Shown in pieces: positions 1 through 9,541 of a stretch of 64,000 nucleotides of DNA. Origin of the DNA: Clostridium folliculivorans (GTDB taxonomy: Bacteria > Bacillota > Clostridia > Clostridiales > Clostridiaceae); the NCBI RefSeq assembly GCF_024341905.1, contig NZ_BQXY01000005.1:124001-188000 (forward strand), given 5' to 3'. Numbering within the stretch: position 1 is the first letter of the stretch; each line of letters begins with the position of its first letter. The notes below the pieces were generated by a model. It searched no databases and was not told where the DNA came from. It saw only the letters and a list, made by a program, of their open reading frames with translations. The position numbers were made by a program, and so were the translations under genes.

Positions 1-1
1 A

Positions 2-169
2 ATAAATGATGAAAAGATAACTATAAATTCAGTAAGAGAAATAAATAACTTAGATAAGATAATCAGTTATTTTAGCAGCAAAGATATGTTAATAAGAAAT
101 ATAGAGTATAAAAAGATAAATTTAGAAACTGTATTTTTAAGTCTTACAGGTAGAAAGCTTAGAGATTAG
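2..169 (+). CDS. ABC transporter ATP-binding protein, C-terminal end (partial)
   Basis: Open frame entering from the left edge and ending at TAG 167-169. The visible 55 residues end in LETVFLSLTGRKLRD, the usual tail of ATPases that serve ABC-2 type exporters (consensus like LEDVFLxLTG). No Walker motifs are visible because they lie upstream of the window. The next gene starts 11 bases on, after an AGGAGG site, and is an ABC-2 permease, so this is the ATPase of that operon. The substrate cannot be told. Confidence 0.8.
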   Translation: MNDEKITINSVREINNLDKIISYFSSKDMLIRNIEYKKINLETVFLSLTGRKLRD

Positions 170-180
170 GAGGAAATATC

Positions 181-1299
181 ATGAGGATTTTAAAACATGT
201 AGGTTATTCTATATTGTATTCAATCAAAGAAAGATCCGGTTTAGTGTCAATGTTAGTATTTCCAATAGTTTTTATGGTGATACTTGGAAGCGCGCTAGCC
301 AATGCTTTTGATAGTACAGTGGATTTAGATAAGATGAATATAGTTTATGTAGATAATGGTTCAAAAGATACTAAAGATATCTTTGATAGATTTAAACAAG
401 AGCAAAAAGACGGCAAAGTAACCTTTAAGGAAATCAGCAATATAAATGAAGCTAAGGAAATAGTAAGGAAGAACTCAGATAATATATTAGTAGAACTTCA
501 AAGTGATAAAATACAAGTTTATAAAAATGAAAAAGATAATATTTCAGTAAATATTGTTATGGGTGGACTACAGGGGATAGTAGAAAGATATGGTGTATAC
601 GGCGCTATAGTTAAACTTGCTCCACAAAATATAAAATTAGTGAATGATGATTTTTCGAAGAGCTATACAAAAGTGAATACTGTATCAATAGGTAGACAGA
701 CTAGCTCCTTTGATTATTATGGAGTAGTTGAAATAACAATGATGATATTATATGGTGGAATGTTTGGGTACTTTATGGTAGTTGAAGGAAGAAACATGAA
801 GATAGAGGGAAGAACCATTGTATCTGGTGTGTCTAGAGGTGAGTATGTATTTACTAAGATAATAGCAACCTTCATTATAACCATTGTAACACTGATACCT
901 GCATTTTTATTTTCTACATTCGTTTTGAAAACTTACTGGGGAGATCATCTTCTAAGTATATTAGTAGTAATGCTAGCTTTAAATCTATTTTCATCATCCT
1001 TAGGTGTATGTCTTGGATTCATAGTTAAAGATGAAAAGACTGGTCAAATGCTTTTAAATGTTGTTATAATTCCAGCTTTAACATTCCTTGGTGGAGGATA
1101 TGTTTATATAAGTGAAAATGTTACTGGTGCTTTAGCTATAGCAACAAAGTTGTCGCCAGTAAGATGGGTAAATAGAACTATTATTAATATAGCGTTTAAT
1201 AATGATTTCTCTAAATTCAATACAACATTGTTAATATGTGTTGGATTATCAGTATTATTTATGATACTACCATTTATTATTAGAAGAGAGGAAGCTTAA
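181..1299 (+). CDS. ABC-2 type transporter permease (first of two)
   Basis: 372 residues. One N-terminal membrane segment (about residues 20-40), then an extracytoplasmic stretch of about 140 residues, then five hydrophobic segments in the C-terminal half: the layout of ABC-2 permeases of the NatB/YhaP/drug-export type. ATG follows AGGAGG with good spacing. It sits between the partial ATPase and a second permease whose ATG is 2 bases past this stop, so the two permeases probably form a heterodimeric channel. Likely role is export of a drug, peptide or lipid-like compound, or self-protection; the sequence does not say which. Confidence 0.85.
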   Translation: MRILKHVGYSILYSIKERSGLVSMLVFPIVFMVILGSALANAFDSTVDLDKMNIVYVDNGSKDTKDIFDRFKQEQKDGKVTFKEISNINEAKEIVRKNSDNILVELQSDKIQVYKNEKDNISVNIVMGGLQGIVERYGVYGAIVKLAPQNIKLVNDDFSKSYTKVNTVSIGRQTSSFDYYGVVEITMMILYGGMFGYFMVVEGRNMKIEGRTIVSGVSRGEYVFTKIIATFIITIVTLIPAFLFSTFVLKTYWGDHLLSILVVMLALNLFSSSLGVCLGFIVKDEKTGQMLLNVVIIPALTFLGGGYVYISENVTGALAIATKLSPVRWVNRTIINIAFNNDFSKFNTTLLICVGLSVLFMILPFIIRREEA

Positions 1300-1300
1300 A

Positions 1301-2446
1301 ATGAATGAGATTTTGGTTTTAGTAAAGAAAAACTTGAAATTAATTTTTGATTCTCCAAAAGCATTAATGCAGCTTTTAGTACCAGTGCTTGTAATTTTGG
1401 TGTTTATGAAATTATATAGTGTATCTCAAGGTGTAATAAGAGTAGGTATCATAGATAATGATAATTCTAAAGTATCAAGCCAAGTAATAGATAATGTAAA
1501 GAATATGACTCAGGTAGATATAGTGACTATAAATGATGAGAAAGATATAAAAGAAAAGCTAACTCAGAATGACATAATTTTAGCTATATCAATACCTAAG
1601 GGTTTTGAAAATGATATTATGTCCGGAAATATTACTGGAGCAGAAGTTTATTCCTCTAAGGCAAATAACTTCACAGATAGCTTGAAAGGGGTATTAGATT
1701 TTCAAACTAAAAATATCTCTGATTTAGGAAAAGCCTCTTATGGAGATAAGGATAAGTTTTATAAGATGCTAGAAGAGTACAAAAATGGATCTGTTAAGAT
1801 TGAAAAGACTCCGCTTAAGGACAAAGGTGATGGATTGGCTGTAACAGAGGCAAGTATTGGGTTTATGATATATTACATGATGTTAAGATCTATAATGATA
1901 TCAGGACTAACAATAAAGGAGAAAAAGGAGAATACTTATTCAAGAATATTTGTAGCTCCAGTATCCACAATAAAATACACTTTTGCCAATATATTATCTA
2001 ACGTAATCTTCTTAGCACTTCAAGTAGTTATTATTTTAGTTTCACTAAAATATGTATTTAATATAGAAACAGGCGTTGATTTATTACCAATGTTCTTGCT
2101 TTTAATTATGATATCAATAGTAACCGTTGCTTTTGGCATGTTATGTATAGCATTGTTCAATGAATCGCAAAGCTTCTCTACCTTTACTAGCTTAATAGTC
2201 ACTGCAACTGCAATGTTTTCTGGATGCTTTGTTCCAGCAAAATTATTGCCAGATACAGTTCAGAAGGTATCCTTCTTTACACCTCAAAGATGGGTTATTG
2301 ATGGAATACAAAAACTGCAAAATGGTAATAGTTTAAGTGATATAGGACTAAATTTTGCTGTTCTTCTGTTATTTTCAGTAGCTTTCTTGTTAATAGCCGC
2401 ATACAGAATGAGACATAGTCAAAAAGCAATGAATTCGATGACATAA
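1301..2446 (+). CDS. ABC-2 type transporter permease (second of two)
   Basis: 381 residues with the same layout as the preceding permease: one N-terminal membrane helix (about residues 22-38), a soluble outer domain, then a C-terminal membrane region with the ABC-2 feature MISGLTIKEKKENTYSRI, followed by helices ending near residue 370. The start is an ATG almost touching the preceding stop, with a GAGAGGAAG site inside the upstream gene, so translation is probably coupled. A terminator follows at 2503-2542, making this the last gene of the exporter operon. Confidence 0.85.
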   Translation: MNEILVLVKKNLKLIFDSPKALMQLLVPVLVILVFMKLYSVSQGVIRVGIIDNDNSKVSSQVIDNVKNMTQVDIVTINDEKDIKEKLTQNDIILAISIPKGFENDIMSGNITGAEVYSSKANNFTDSLKGVLDFQTKNISDLGKASYGDKDKFYKMLEEYKNGSVKIEKTPLKDKGDGLAVTEASIGFMIYYMMLRSIMISGLTIKEKKENTYSRIFVAPVSTIKYTFANILSNVIFLALQVVIILVSLKYVFNIETGVDLLPMFLLLIMISIVTVAFGMLCIALFNESQSFSTFTSLIVTATAMFSGCFVPAKLLPDTVQKVSFFTPQRWVIDGIQKLQNGNSLSDIGLNFAVLLLFSVAFLLIAAYRMRHSQKAMNSMT

Positions 2447-2502
2447 GATATCTTTTGTTGAAATATATAATGAAAATCTTAACCTATTTAAAAATATTTA
2501 GG

Positions 2503-2542
2503 AAAAAAGTTAACTTACTAATGGATGTAAGTTGACTTTTTT
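2503..2542 (+). terminator. Rho-independent terminator of the ABC exporter operon
   Basis: A 16-base arm rich in A (2503-2518) pairs with 2527-2542 with a single G-U wobble across an 8-base loop. The right arm ends in six Ts. The A-rich left arm would let it also act on the other strand. Confidence 0.85.
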
Positions 2543-2592
2543 GTCAATAAGTGATTAGATATAACTATAGATGTCTTAATTGCACACCTTTG

Positions 2593-2606
2593 TGCAAACG
2601 ATTGCC
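2593..2606 (+). promoter_or_regulatory. cre-like (LacI/CcpA-family) operator upstream of a chemoreceptor
   Basis: TGCAAACGATTGCC fits the catabolite-responsive element pattern TGNAANCGNWWNCA at 13 of 14 positions. It lies 22 bases before the chemoreceptor ATG at 2629, where a repressor would block elongation or initiation. A similar sequence lies before another chemoreceptor (30896-30909). Confidence 0.45.
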
Positions 2607-2628
2607 CTAATAAAGAGGAGGAGAATTT

Positions 2629-4791
2629 ATGGTTAAAAAGAGGCTTAAGAATAAGGGAAAAAAGAAGGATTTAGAATCATCAGTTAAATCTAAACGTTTG
2701 AAACCTTCGCTCTCATCTAAACTTAGCAACAAGCAAATTGATAACGTTTTTATTAAGGATATCTTTAGTATAAAAAGCTTACTTGGAAGATTAGTTATCG
2801 CCTTTGTAACTCTAGTATTAGTTGTTATGATAATTACTACTTCGTTTAATTTCGTAGTTATGTCAAGTAGTATGACTAAAGAGTTTAAGGCATCTACAGA
2901 TCATATTTTAAATCAGAACAAACATTATGTAAGAATAATAAGTGATTTTTCAGATCAGATATCCTTTCAGATATTATCAAATGCGAACATTACTGATGCT
3001 ATGAGTTTTTCAAGTACTGAAAGAGATCAGGTCCTAAGTAAAGCTTCAGACGCCAAACAGAACCTTCAAAAAATCATAGGTCTTAATAATAGTGGAGTAT
3101 TAGATAGTATATATTTATATAAAGATAATGATGGATTGTCAATTAACACTAAAAATGAGGTGTTTGAAGATTCTTCACAAAAAATAGGAGAAGAAGCTAA
3201 AAAAACAGAATGGTATAAAAAAGCAATTGATGAACCAGGGAAAGGCTTCTGGGCAGTTACAGATCAAGACGGAGAAAAGAAGTTAAGTTATATTAAGTCA
3301 GTAAATAATGGGGTTTCAAGCAAACAGCTTGGAGTGCTTCAAATAAATGTACCAGATACTATATTTAAAAAAGCCATGGAAGATATTAATATAGGGGATA
3401 ATGGAAAGGTATTAATAGTCGATGAAAAAGGAGAATTAATTGGAGGGAATACTGAAGTAAGCCTAGGGAATAAATATAATGAGAGTTTTTATTCTTCTAT
3501 AAAGGACAAGCAAGAAGGAGAGCTTACTGAGAAAATAAATGGACAATCGTATTACATAGCATATTCTACGTTATCAGAGACTGGATGGAAGTATGTAGCG
3601 TTAATACCAACAAGTGAACTGTATAGTACTGCACTTCATGTAGGTAAATATTCATTAATAATACTAGTAGTATGTTTGTTTTTAGCAGCATTAGGATCTA
3701 TTCCAATATCAATGCAAATCACTGTACCAATAAAGAATTTTATAGCTTTGGTTACAAAGGTTTCTAATTGTGATTTTACAGTTATATCTGATAAAAAGTA
3801 CAAGATAAAAGAATTAAATGAGTTATCCATTAACTTTAACAATATGGTTACAAGGCTAAAAGGTGCATTAACCAACACTGCAATATTGGCAGACGAAACA
3901 GCATCTATTTCAGCTAATCTTTTAGAGGTATCTAATAGTATAAATGAAAAATCAGAGGATGTTGTTAGAAATATACAAGAAATATCAATAGGATCATCTA
4001 AACAGGCAGAAGATACTATGAATTGTGCATCGATAAATACAGATCTAGATGACCAGCTTAAGTACACTACTGAGGTATTAGTAACCCTTAATGATGCAAA
4101 AGAAAATGCCATAGATGCTATAAAGAATAATACTAAAGATATAAACGAACTACATGAAACCTCAAAAGAGAATTCTCAGGCTATGACTGAAGTTGCTAGT
4201 ACTATAAATAAGTTAACTAATAGTACACAGCTAATCTTGAAGATATTGAATGAGATAAATAGTATAACTAGTCAAACCAATCTTTTATCACTAAATGCAT
4301 CTATTGAGGCAGCAAGAGCAGGGGAGGCTGGAAAAGGATTTTCAGTTGTAGCAAATGAGATAAGAAAGCTAGCAGAGCAATCACAAAAGGCTTCATTAGA
4401 AATAAAAAATATAATTGGAGATGTAAATTCAGCTATTAATGATTCTATGATAATCGCGGATAGTGCAAAGGAAGCTTTTGAAAAAGAACAGTTGCAGGTT
4501 AAATCAACTATAGAATCCTTTAGTGAGTTAGAAAAGACCTTTGGAGAAGTTTCAGCTGCAATAGAGCAATCAATGACTTCCGTAAGAAATATAGACGAAG
4601 GAAAGAATAGCTTGAATATGGCTATAGGAAATATTGCTGCTATTTCACAGCAGAATACCGCGGCTACAGAAGAAGTAACAGCAGTAATAGAAGATGAAGC
4701 ATTGGATAACAAGAAAATTAATGAATTGGCTTTAGATTTAAATGGACAAGCTGAAAGCTTAAGAGAAGTAATAGAGAAATTTAAGTTATAA
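2629..4791 (+). CDS. Methyl-accepting chemotaxis protein with large extracellular (dCache-like) sensor
   Basis: 720-residue transmembrane chemoreceptor. A lysine-rich cytoplasmic tail of about 50 residues comes first, then TM1 (about 55-77), an extracellular sensing region of about 270 residues with a double-Cache look, TM2 (about 345-365), HAMP, and a coiled-coil signalling domain with the conserved hairpin tip [19 protein letters not shown]. It would bind an outside ligand and control the CheA kinase. The N-terminal tail is longer than usual, but the ATG at 2629 has a strong AGGAGGAG site, so I keep it. The C-terminal end ([17 protein letters not shown]) departs slightly from the usual heptad pattern. 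Monocistronic, between two terminators, behind a cre-like site. Confidence 0.93.
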   Translation: MVKKRLKNKGKKKDLESSVKSKRLKPSLSSKLSNKQIDNVFIKDIFSIKSLLGRLVIAFVTLVLVVMIITTSFNFVVMSSSMTKEFKASTDHILNQNKHYVRIISDFSDQISFQILSNANITDAMSFSSTERDQVLSKASDAKQNLQKIIGLNNSGVLDSIYLYKDNDGLSINTKNEVFEDSSQKIGEEAKKTEWYKKAIDEPGKGFWAVTDQDGEKKLSYIKSVNNGVSSKQLGVLQINVPDTIFKKAMEDINIGDNGKVLIVDEKGELIGGNTEVSLGNKYNESFYSSIKDKQEGELTEKINGQSYYIAYSTLSETGWKYVALIPTSELYSTALHVGKYSLIILVVCLFLAALGSIPISMQITVPIKNFIALVTKVSNCDFTVISDKKYKIKELNELSINFNNMVTRLKGALTNTAILADETASISANLLEVSNSINEKSEDVVRNIQEISIGSSKQAEDTMNCASINTDLDDQLKYTTEVLVTLNDAKENAIDAIKNNTKDINELHETSKENSQAMTEVASTINKLTNSTQLILKILNEINSITSQTNLLSLNASIEAARAGEAGKGFSVVANEIRKLAEQSQKASLEIKNIIGDVNSAINDSMIIADSAKEAFEKEQLQVKSTIESFSELEKTFGEVSAAIEQSMTSVRNIDEGKNSLNMAIGNIAAISQQNTAATEEVTAVIEDEALDNKKINELALDLNGQAESLREVIEKFKL

Positions 4792-4845
4792 ACCACTTAA
4801 TTTCAATAATAATATTAAACATATCATTAAAATAAAGTAAATAAG

Positions 4846-4879
4846 AAACCAGCTTGATCAAATCTCAAGCTGGTTTTTG
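4846..4879. terminator. Bidirectional terminator between the chemoreceptor and hydE
   Basis: A 12-base perfect inverted repeat (AAACCAGCTTGA, 4846-4857, with 4865-4876), 7-base loop, T tract on the plus strand and A run on the other side. It serves the two convergent genes. Confidence 0.85.
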
Positions 4880-4914
4880 TAAATTATATACGAACTTTAA
4901 ATAGATGTACTAAA

Positions 4915-5976
4915 CTAAGAACTAATGTTAGTTTTTTCAATAGTAAGGATTGCCCCATCATTTGATATATCAGATACTGTTCTACCAAGAGCTTTAATCT
5001 TTCCAGAAATACATCCTCTACAGTGAGCAGGAGTATCGTTTATACATATCTTTCCTGGATATAAAGCATAAAGCCTTCTATAATCACCTTCAGTAACATT
5101 AGGCATTACAACATTGGCACCACTTTCAAGGGCTATAACTCTGCCGTTCTTATTGAGAGTTTCCATAGCAGTAGTTGCAGTAATTCTTATACCAGGCATA
5201 AGAAGTCTAGTTAAAGCCATAACCTTAATTGACATATGGAAGTCACCACCAGTACAATCAGCCAGTGGAGTATCGCCGTTTGGTATAAATGGACCAATAC
5301 CTATCATATTAGCATCTATTTCTTTAAAGAATAGAAGATCATCTGCTATAGATTCAATTGTTTGATTAGGAAGTCCAACTAATGAACCACAACCTACTTC
5401 ATAGCCTAAGCTCTTTAAATCTCTAAGACATCTTTTTCTTTCGGCATGACTCATACCAGGATCAAGTTCATGATATAAATCCTCATCAGTAGTTTCTATT
5501 CTAAGTAGATATCTATCAGCACCAGCTTCTCTTAGTGCTTTGTACTCTTCATAAGTTTTTTCACCTATACTTATAGTAAGAGTAACGCCTAGTGCTTTTA
5601 TCTTTCTTATAATGCTAGACATTCTATCTATAGTAAAGTAATCATCTTCTCCACCTTGAAGAACTAAATTCTTATAACCATAACCAACTGCTTTAGTGGC
5701 AAAATCTAAAATTTCTTCTTCAGATAATCTATATCTTTCAATGTTTTTATTATCTCGTCTAAGCCCACAATACATGCAGTTTCTCTTGCATATGTTTGTA
5801 AATTCTATAAGCCCTCTTAAAAGAACTTCATTTCCACGATATTCTTCTCGAACTTCATCAGCTGCTTTATATATTGCATCATTTATTTCGTCATTTTTTA
5901 AAAGTTCAACTAACTCATCCTTTGTAAGACAATGAGTTTCTTTAGCTTTTTGTACTAACTCCATTAGTTTATCCAT
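4915..5976 (-). CDS. hydE: [FeFe]-hydrogenase H-cluster maturation radical SAM protein HydE
   Basis: 353 residues, the usual HydE length. Radical SAM motif CKRNCMYC with cysteines 63, 67 and 70, which with SAM hold the [4Fe-4S] cluster. C-terminal cysteines 311, 319 and 322 match, at the same numbering I recall for Thermotoga HydE, those of the accessory cluster. GPFIPNGDTPLA and YPGKIC are family hallmarks. HydE works with HydF and HydG to build the 2Fe subcluster of the H-cluster; those partners and the hydrogenase are not in this window. ATG 5976 follows AGGAGG. A sigma-A-like promoter and a perfect palindrome lie just upstream. It stands alone between terminator and promoter. Confidence 0.95.
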   Translation of the reverse strand: MDKLMELVQKAKETHCLTKDELVELLKNDEINDAIYKAADEVREEYRGNEVLLRGLIEFTNICKRNCMYCGLRRDNKNIERYRLSEEEILDFATKAVGYGYKNLVLQGGEDDYFTIDRMSSIIRKIKALGVTLTISIGEKTYEEYKALREAGADRYLLRIETTDEDLYHELDPGMSHAERKRCLRDLKSLGYEVGCGSLVGLPNQTIESIADDLLFFKEIDANMIGIGPFIPNGDTPLADCTGGDFHMSIKVMALTRLLMPGIRITATTAMETLNKNGRVIALESGANVVMPNVTEGDYRRLYALYPGKICINDTPAHCRGCISGKIKALGRTVSDISNDGAILTIEKTNISS

Positions 5977-6014
5977 AAACTCCTCCTAAAAACGGACCTT
6001 TGATATTCGTAATA

Positions 6015-6043
6015 ATTATACTATTTAAGTGGCGTTTTTGAAA
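6015..6043 (-). promoter_or_regulatory. Probable sigma-A promoter of hydE
   Basis: On the minus strand, -35 TTTCAA (6043-6038), 17-base spacer, -10 TATAAT (6020-6015). The -10 lies about 39 bases upstream of the hydE ATG. Confidence 0.6.
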
Positions 6044-6057
6044 GAAAAAGTTTGTAA

Positions 6058-6078
6058 CATATTTGGTTACCAAATATG
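6058..6078. promoter_or_regulatory. Perfect 21-base palindrome upstream of hydE, candidate operator
   Basis: CATATTTGGT-T-ACCAAATATG: two exact 10-base half sites around one central base. It ends 14 bases upstream of the -35 of the hydE promoter, a position typical of activator sites. It does not resemble the Rex (TTGTTAAnnnnTTAACAA) or Fur consensus. No T tract follows, so it is not a terminator. Confidence 0.5.
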
Positions 6079-6240
6079 GGGATAATATAAATTTGAAAAT
6101 ACAGATTGTAAAAAGTATATAATTTTATTTTTATTCCTTAGAAATTTATAACTCAATTATGATAATGGATAATTATGAGAACATACTTAAGGCATAATAT
6201 AAGTTAAAGAATAAAAAAACAAGAATATGTCGCCTGTAAG

Positions 6241-6318
6241 ATTCTTCATATGTGTTCAAAAAGACAGATGAGCAAAAAAGATTTACTAAAGAAGCTCGCT
6301 TTAGCGGATTTTTTTACT
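6241..6318. repeat. Interspersed repeat family C, copy 1
   Basis: About 75 bases matching closely the sequence at 43741-43815 and less well 57657-57762. Shared core: CAGATG, an A-rich stretch, TTTACT-AAGAA, then an imperfect GCTCGC/GCGGA hairpin and a T run. The gap 5977-6457 holds this copy, the hydE promoter and the palindrome; I see nothing else in it. Confidence 0.6.
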
Positions 6319-6466
6319 AGTGGTTAGAATATAAGGATACAATATCTTTAAGATAGTTAAAATTTAAATAGAATTTCATGCATTGACAAGGGTTATGAGA
6401 TAATGTATGATTAGGTTACAGGGTTATTAAAAGTAATTAAGTATATTTTATATAGAGGTGAAAGTT

Positions 6467-7180
6467 ATGATAAGAAAAATAAAAAGTAGTGATATGGGAC
6501 GTAGCAAAAATGAATGGCTTGATAGTTTATTTCATTTTTCATTTGCAGATTATTTTAATGTAGAAAACATTAGTTTCGGAGATTTAAGGGTAATAAATGA
6601 TGATTTGATTCAGCCTCATACAGGTTTTGATATGCATCCACATAAGGATATGGAGATAATATCATATGGTATAGAAGGAGAACTTACTCATGAAGACTCA
6701 ATGGGAAGCAAAGGCGTAATAGGAAGAGGCCAAGTACAGTATATGAGTGCTGGAACCGGGGTTTATCATAGTGAGCACAATAAAGGGGACGTAACCGCAA
6801 GATTCCTTCAAATATGGGTTTTACCAGACAAGAAGAATCATACTCCTCAATACGGAGATTTTAAATTTGATTGGGAAGAAAGAAAAAATAAATGGTTTCA
6901 TTTTGTTTCTTCAAAAGAAGGAGATGCACCTATAAAGGTAAACCAAGACATAAACTTCTATGCACTTGAACTAGAGGAAGGCAATGAAATTGACTTTGCT
7001 GTAGGGAACAGAAGACAGGCATATATGGTGCAAATAGAAGGAACAAGTGCAGTGAATGGCACAGAGCTTAATCAAAGAGATGCTGCTGAGATTGTTGAAG
7101 AAGATGTAAAGATAAAGGCAACAGAAAAATCTCATATACTAGTTATAGAGATGACAAAGAAAAATGTGATTTGGAGATAA
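6467..7180 (+). CDS. Pirin family protein (YhhW-like bicupin)
   Basis: 237 residues. N-terminal cupin with the pirin metal-site pattern GFDMHPHKDMEI...YGIEGELTHEDS and QYMSAGTGVYHSEHN, where His and Glu residues bind a metal, then a second, less conserved cupin half. Family members such as YhhW can have quercetin dioxygenase activity or act as redox-linked cofactors; the role here is not known. A GTG at 6458 is in frame, but it is part of the ribosome site AGAGGTG, which is well placed for ATG 6467, so I start there. Monogenic. Confidence 0.85.
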   Translation: MIRKIKSSDMGRSKNEWLDSLFHFSFADYFNVENISFGDLRVINDDLIQPHTGFDMHPHKDMEIISYGIEGELTHEDSMGSKGVIGRGQVQYMSAGTGVYHSEHNKGDVTARFLQIWVLPDKKNHTPQYGDFKFDWEERKNKWFHFVSSKEGDAPIKVNQDINFYALELEEGNEIDFAVGNRRQAYMVQIEGTSAVNGTELNQRDAAEIVEEDVKIKATEKSHILVIEMTKKNVIWR

Positions 7181-7383
7181 TCAAGAAGTGATTATTTAGT
7201 GAAATAGATCTTAAAGTGCTTGCAAACCTACATTTTAGGCATAAATTTTTAAAAAGTTATGAATTTAAAAATTTAAAAAGTTTTATTGATAAATATTTAT
7301 ATAGAGAAAATTTTATAAATTTACTGTAGTACTGCGGTTCATAGTTTATTGTGCATCGATTTAATTTAAAGGAAATATGATGT

Positions 7384-7473
7384 TGGTAAATTTGCATTTA
7401 ATAAATATAATAGGTTATCCATAATAATAACATATTAAGCATTATTGTATGCTTAATATTGAATGATTTACCA
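7384..7473. repeat. Nested inverted repeats (about 90 bases, non-coding)
   Basis: Outer arms TGGTAAAT (7384-7391) and ATTTACCA (7466-7473) enclose an inner perfect 11-base pair ATATTAAGCAT / ATGCTTAATAT (7432-7442, 7449-7459). The layout looks like a small palindromic element. The gap 7181-7827 also holds the hairpin at 7488-7532; I see no gene in it. Confidence 0.5.
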
Positions 7474-7487
7474 TATTAGGAATAAGG

Positions 7488-7532
7488 ATGAGATATAAAA
7501 AGCTACTGGTTATACAACTTTTTATATCTCAT
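7488..7532. terminator. Strong AT-rich hairpin, possible terminator
   Basis: A perfect 15-base pair stem built on GAGATATAAAAAG (7490-7502) and CTTTTTATATCTC (7518-7530) with a 15-base loop. There is no clear U tract after it, and it lies 310 bases past the pirin stop, so its role is uncertain. Confidence 0.4.
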
Positions 7533-7827
7533 TTCTTACTTTAAAGGAAACAGAATGCTTTAAAAATTATTGTAGAAAATAGATAGCTTATTAATTATGG
7601 TACACCTATAAAGTTAAAGTAAAAGTATAAATATAAATATATAAGTTATAAGCAAAACTTAAGTTCTAGTTAATTTAGTATTAATAGTTTAATGATCATG
7701 AATATTAACTTAATAAGTAGAAAGTATGAATCATAGTACATATTTCCATTAATTTGAAAAGATATTTCACACTACTTTAAGGTGGAACATAGTATAGTGT
7801 ATAACAATACTTGGAGTTGAAGGCTAA

Positions 7828-8895
7828 ATGCTTTATGCACTGATTTTAGCAGGAGGCAAGGGAACAAGACTTTATCCACTATCTAGATCAGACAGACCTA
7901 AACAGTTTTTGAAGGTGGTAAATAACAAAAGCTTTTTAGTTAATACTGTTGACAGAGTTCGCCCATTGGTACCGACTGACAATATCTATGTTATTACCAA
8001 TAAAGATTATGAGAATCAAATAAAAGAAGAGCTATCAGACATTTGTGCTGATAATATATTCACAGAACCCAGCAATAAGGAGACTGCTACCTGCATAGGA
8101 CTTGCAGCTGTAAAACTTCTTAAAAATGATAAGGATGCTGTGATGTTGGTATTACCTTCAGATCATCATATCGAAGGTGAGAAAAACTTCTTAGACACTT
8201 TAGAACAGGCGGTGGAAATAGCAGATAGAAGAAGAGGTATAGTAACTTTAGGGATTGAACCAACTAGACCGGAAACTGGATATGGTTATATTGAGATGGG
8301 CGAAAGAGTTGGTGGAAATATAGCTACTTTTAAGGTTGCCAGGTTTACTGAGAAACCTAATGTAGAGGTAGCAAAAGACTTTTTACTAAAGGGGACCTAT
8401 CTTTGGAACAGCGGTATGTTTGTTTTTAGAGCAGACGTAATTTTGAGAGAGATAGAAAAATATCTTCCTAAGATGTATAAAAGTTTGATGGAGATATATA
8501 AGAACCTTGGAACAGAAAACGAAGAAAATACAATAACAGAGCAATATTGCTTGATAGACGGTATCTCCATAGATTTTGGAGTTATGCAAAAAACAAGAAA
8601 GGCCTATGTTCTGAAGAGTGACTTTTTATGGGATGATATAGGAAGCTTTAGTGCATTAAGTAGATTTTTAAGTAACCATAGGAACAATAGTATTTCAAAG
8701 AATGTGTTTTTAGAGGAATGCGAAAACTGTTCTGTATTTGGTAATAAAAATCTAGTAATAGGCTTTGGAATAAAGGACTTAGTCATAGTAGACGCAGGTG
8801 ATGTTATCTTGGTTATGGATAAAGATAAAGACCAAGAGATTAAGCATCTTTTAAATACACTTAATGATGATGACAATTATATAAAGTATATTTAA
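7828..8895 (+). CDS. manC: Mannose-1-phosphate guanylyltransferase
   Basis: 355 residues, a single nucleotidyltransferase domain without the phosphomannose isomerase fusion found in longer ManC proteins. N-terminal signature ALILAGGKGTRLYPLSR binds the nucleotide, RPKQF follows, and ARFTEKP is the sugar-phosphate site motif. It makes GDP-mannose from GTP and mannose 1-phosphate for surface glycans or glycoproteins. The annotated relatives also include mannose-1-phosphate guanylyltransferases for other hexoses, so GDP-sugar specificity is family inference. ATG 7828 follows a modest TTGGAG site. Monocistronic, ended by a strong terminator; no other GDP-mannose genes lie near. Confidence 0.88.
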   Translation: MLYALILAGGKGTRLYPLSRSDRPKQFLKVVNNKSFLVNTVDRVRPLVPTDNIYVITNKDYENQIKEELSDICADNIFTEPSNKETATCIGLAAVKLLKNDKDAVMLVLPSDHHIEGEKNFLDTLEQAVEIADRRRGIVTLGIEPTRPETGYGYIEMGERVGGNIATFKVARFTEKPNVEVAKDFLLKGTYLWNSGMFVFRADVILREIEKYLPKMYKSLMEIYKNLGTENEENTITEQYCLIDGISIDFGVMQKTRKAYVLKSDFLWDDIGSFSALSRFLSNHRNNSISKNVFLEECENCSVFGNKNLVIGFGIKDLVIVDAGDVILVMDKDKDQEIKHLLNTLNDDDNYIKYI

Positions 8896-8903
8896 TTAAA
8901 AAT

Positions 8904-8947
8904 AGGTGCTCTAAAACCATTAACTAAATGGTTTTAGAGCACCTTTA
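8904..8947. terminator. Terminator after the guanylyltransferase
   Basis: An 18-base perfect arm (AGGTGCTCTAAAACCATT, 8904-8921) pairs with 8927-8944 across five bases, with Ts after it. Because the complementary side is also A-rich it could work in both directions. Confidence 0.9.
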
Positions 8948-9180
8948 AATATACAATATTATGTAAATATGAAAAGAAGTGTCTTAGTGCATTATTCAAA
9001 AAAGTAGGATATATAAATAAACTGAAAAATTCCGATTATATAAAATATAAAAAAGGTCGCTTTTATACATATAAATGTTACAATTTGAAAAAAAGTTTAC
9101 ATTGGAGATGAAGATATGATGTGTTTAAGAAAAAAGTAACATATTTTCATGTATTATTATAAAACAACAGTAAATTTATA

Positions 9181-9214
9181 CTAAACTAAAAAATGATTCG
9201 ACTTTTTAGTTTAG
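9181..9214. repeat. Perfect 12-base inverted repeat in a long non-coding gap
   Basis: CTAAACTAAAAA (9181-9192) and its exact complement (9203-9214), 10-base loop. It lies in the middle of the 594-base gap 8948-9541, which holds no gene I can support. A possible -10 TATAAT is at 9347-9352, without a good -35. Confidence 0.5.
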
Positions 9215-9541
9215 CCAAAATGTTAATTTTTTTTTATTTATAAAATAGTTATTATTAAATTATTTAAAGTTAGAAATTATGTATTTTTTTAATCTATATG
9301 GTAAAAAAAGTAATTATATAGCTAGCTTAATTGTGTTACAATCGAATATAATGTAAGTATATGTAGAAATTAAAGAGAGAATCGACGACACAATATTACA
9401 ATAAGTGTATTTATAGTGTGTTATTATAAACAAGCACTCATTTGTTACTAAAGGTGACGGTATTATTGAACTATAACTTGGCCAGGTTAAAAGAATAATA
9501 ATTAACATGTGCAAAAATAAATTGTAATACTTGGAGAAAAT

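Noticed and set aside
3636-4796. Minus-strand open frames inside the chemoreceptor genes (also at 30162-30722 and 32149-32391)
   Set aside because: They are shadows of the coiled-coil coding sequence, with no ribosome sites and no family resemblance.
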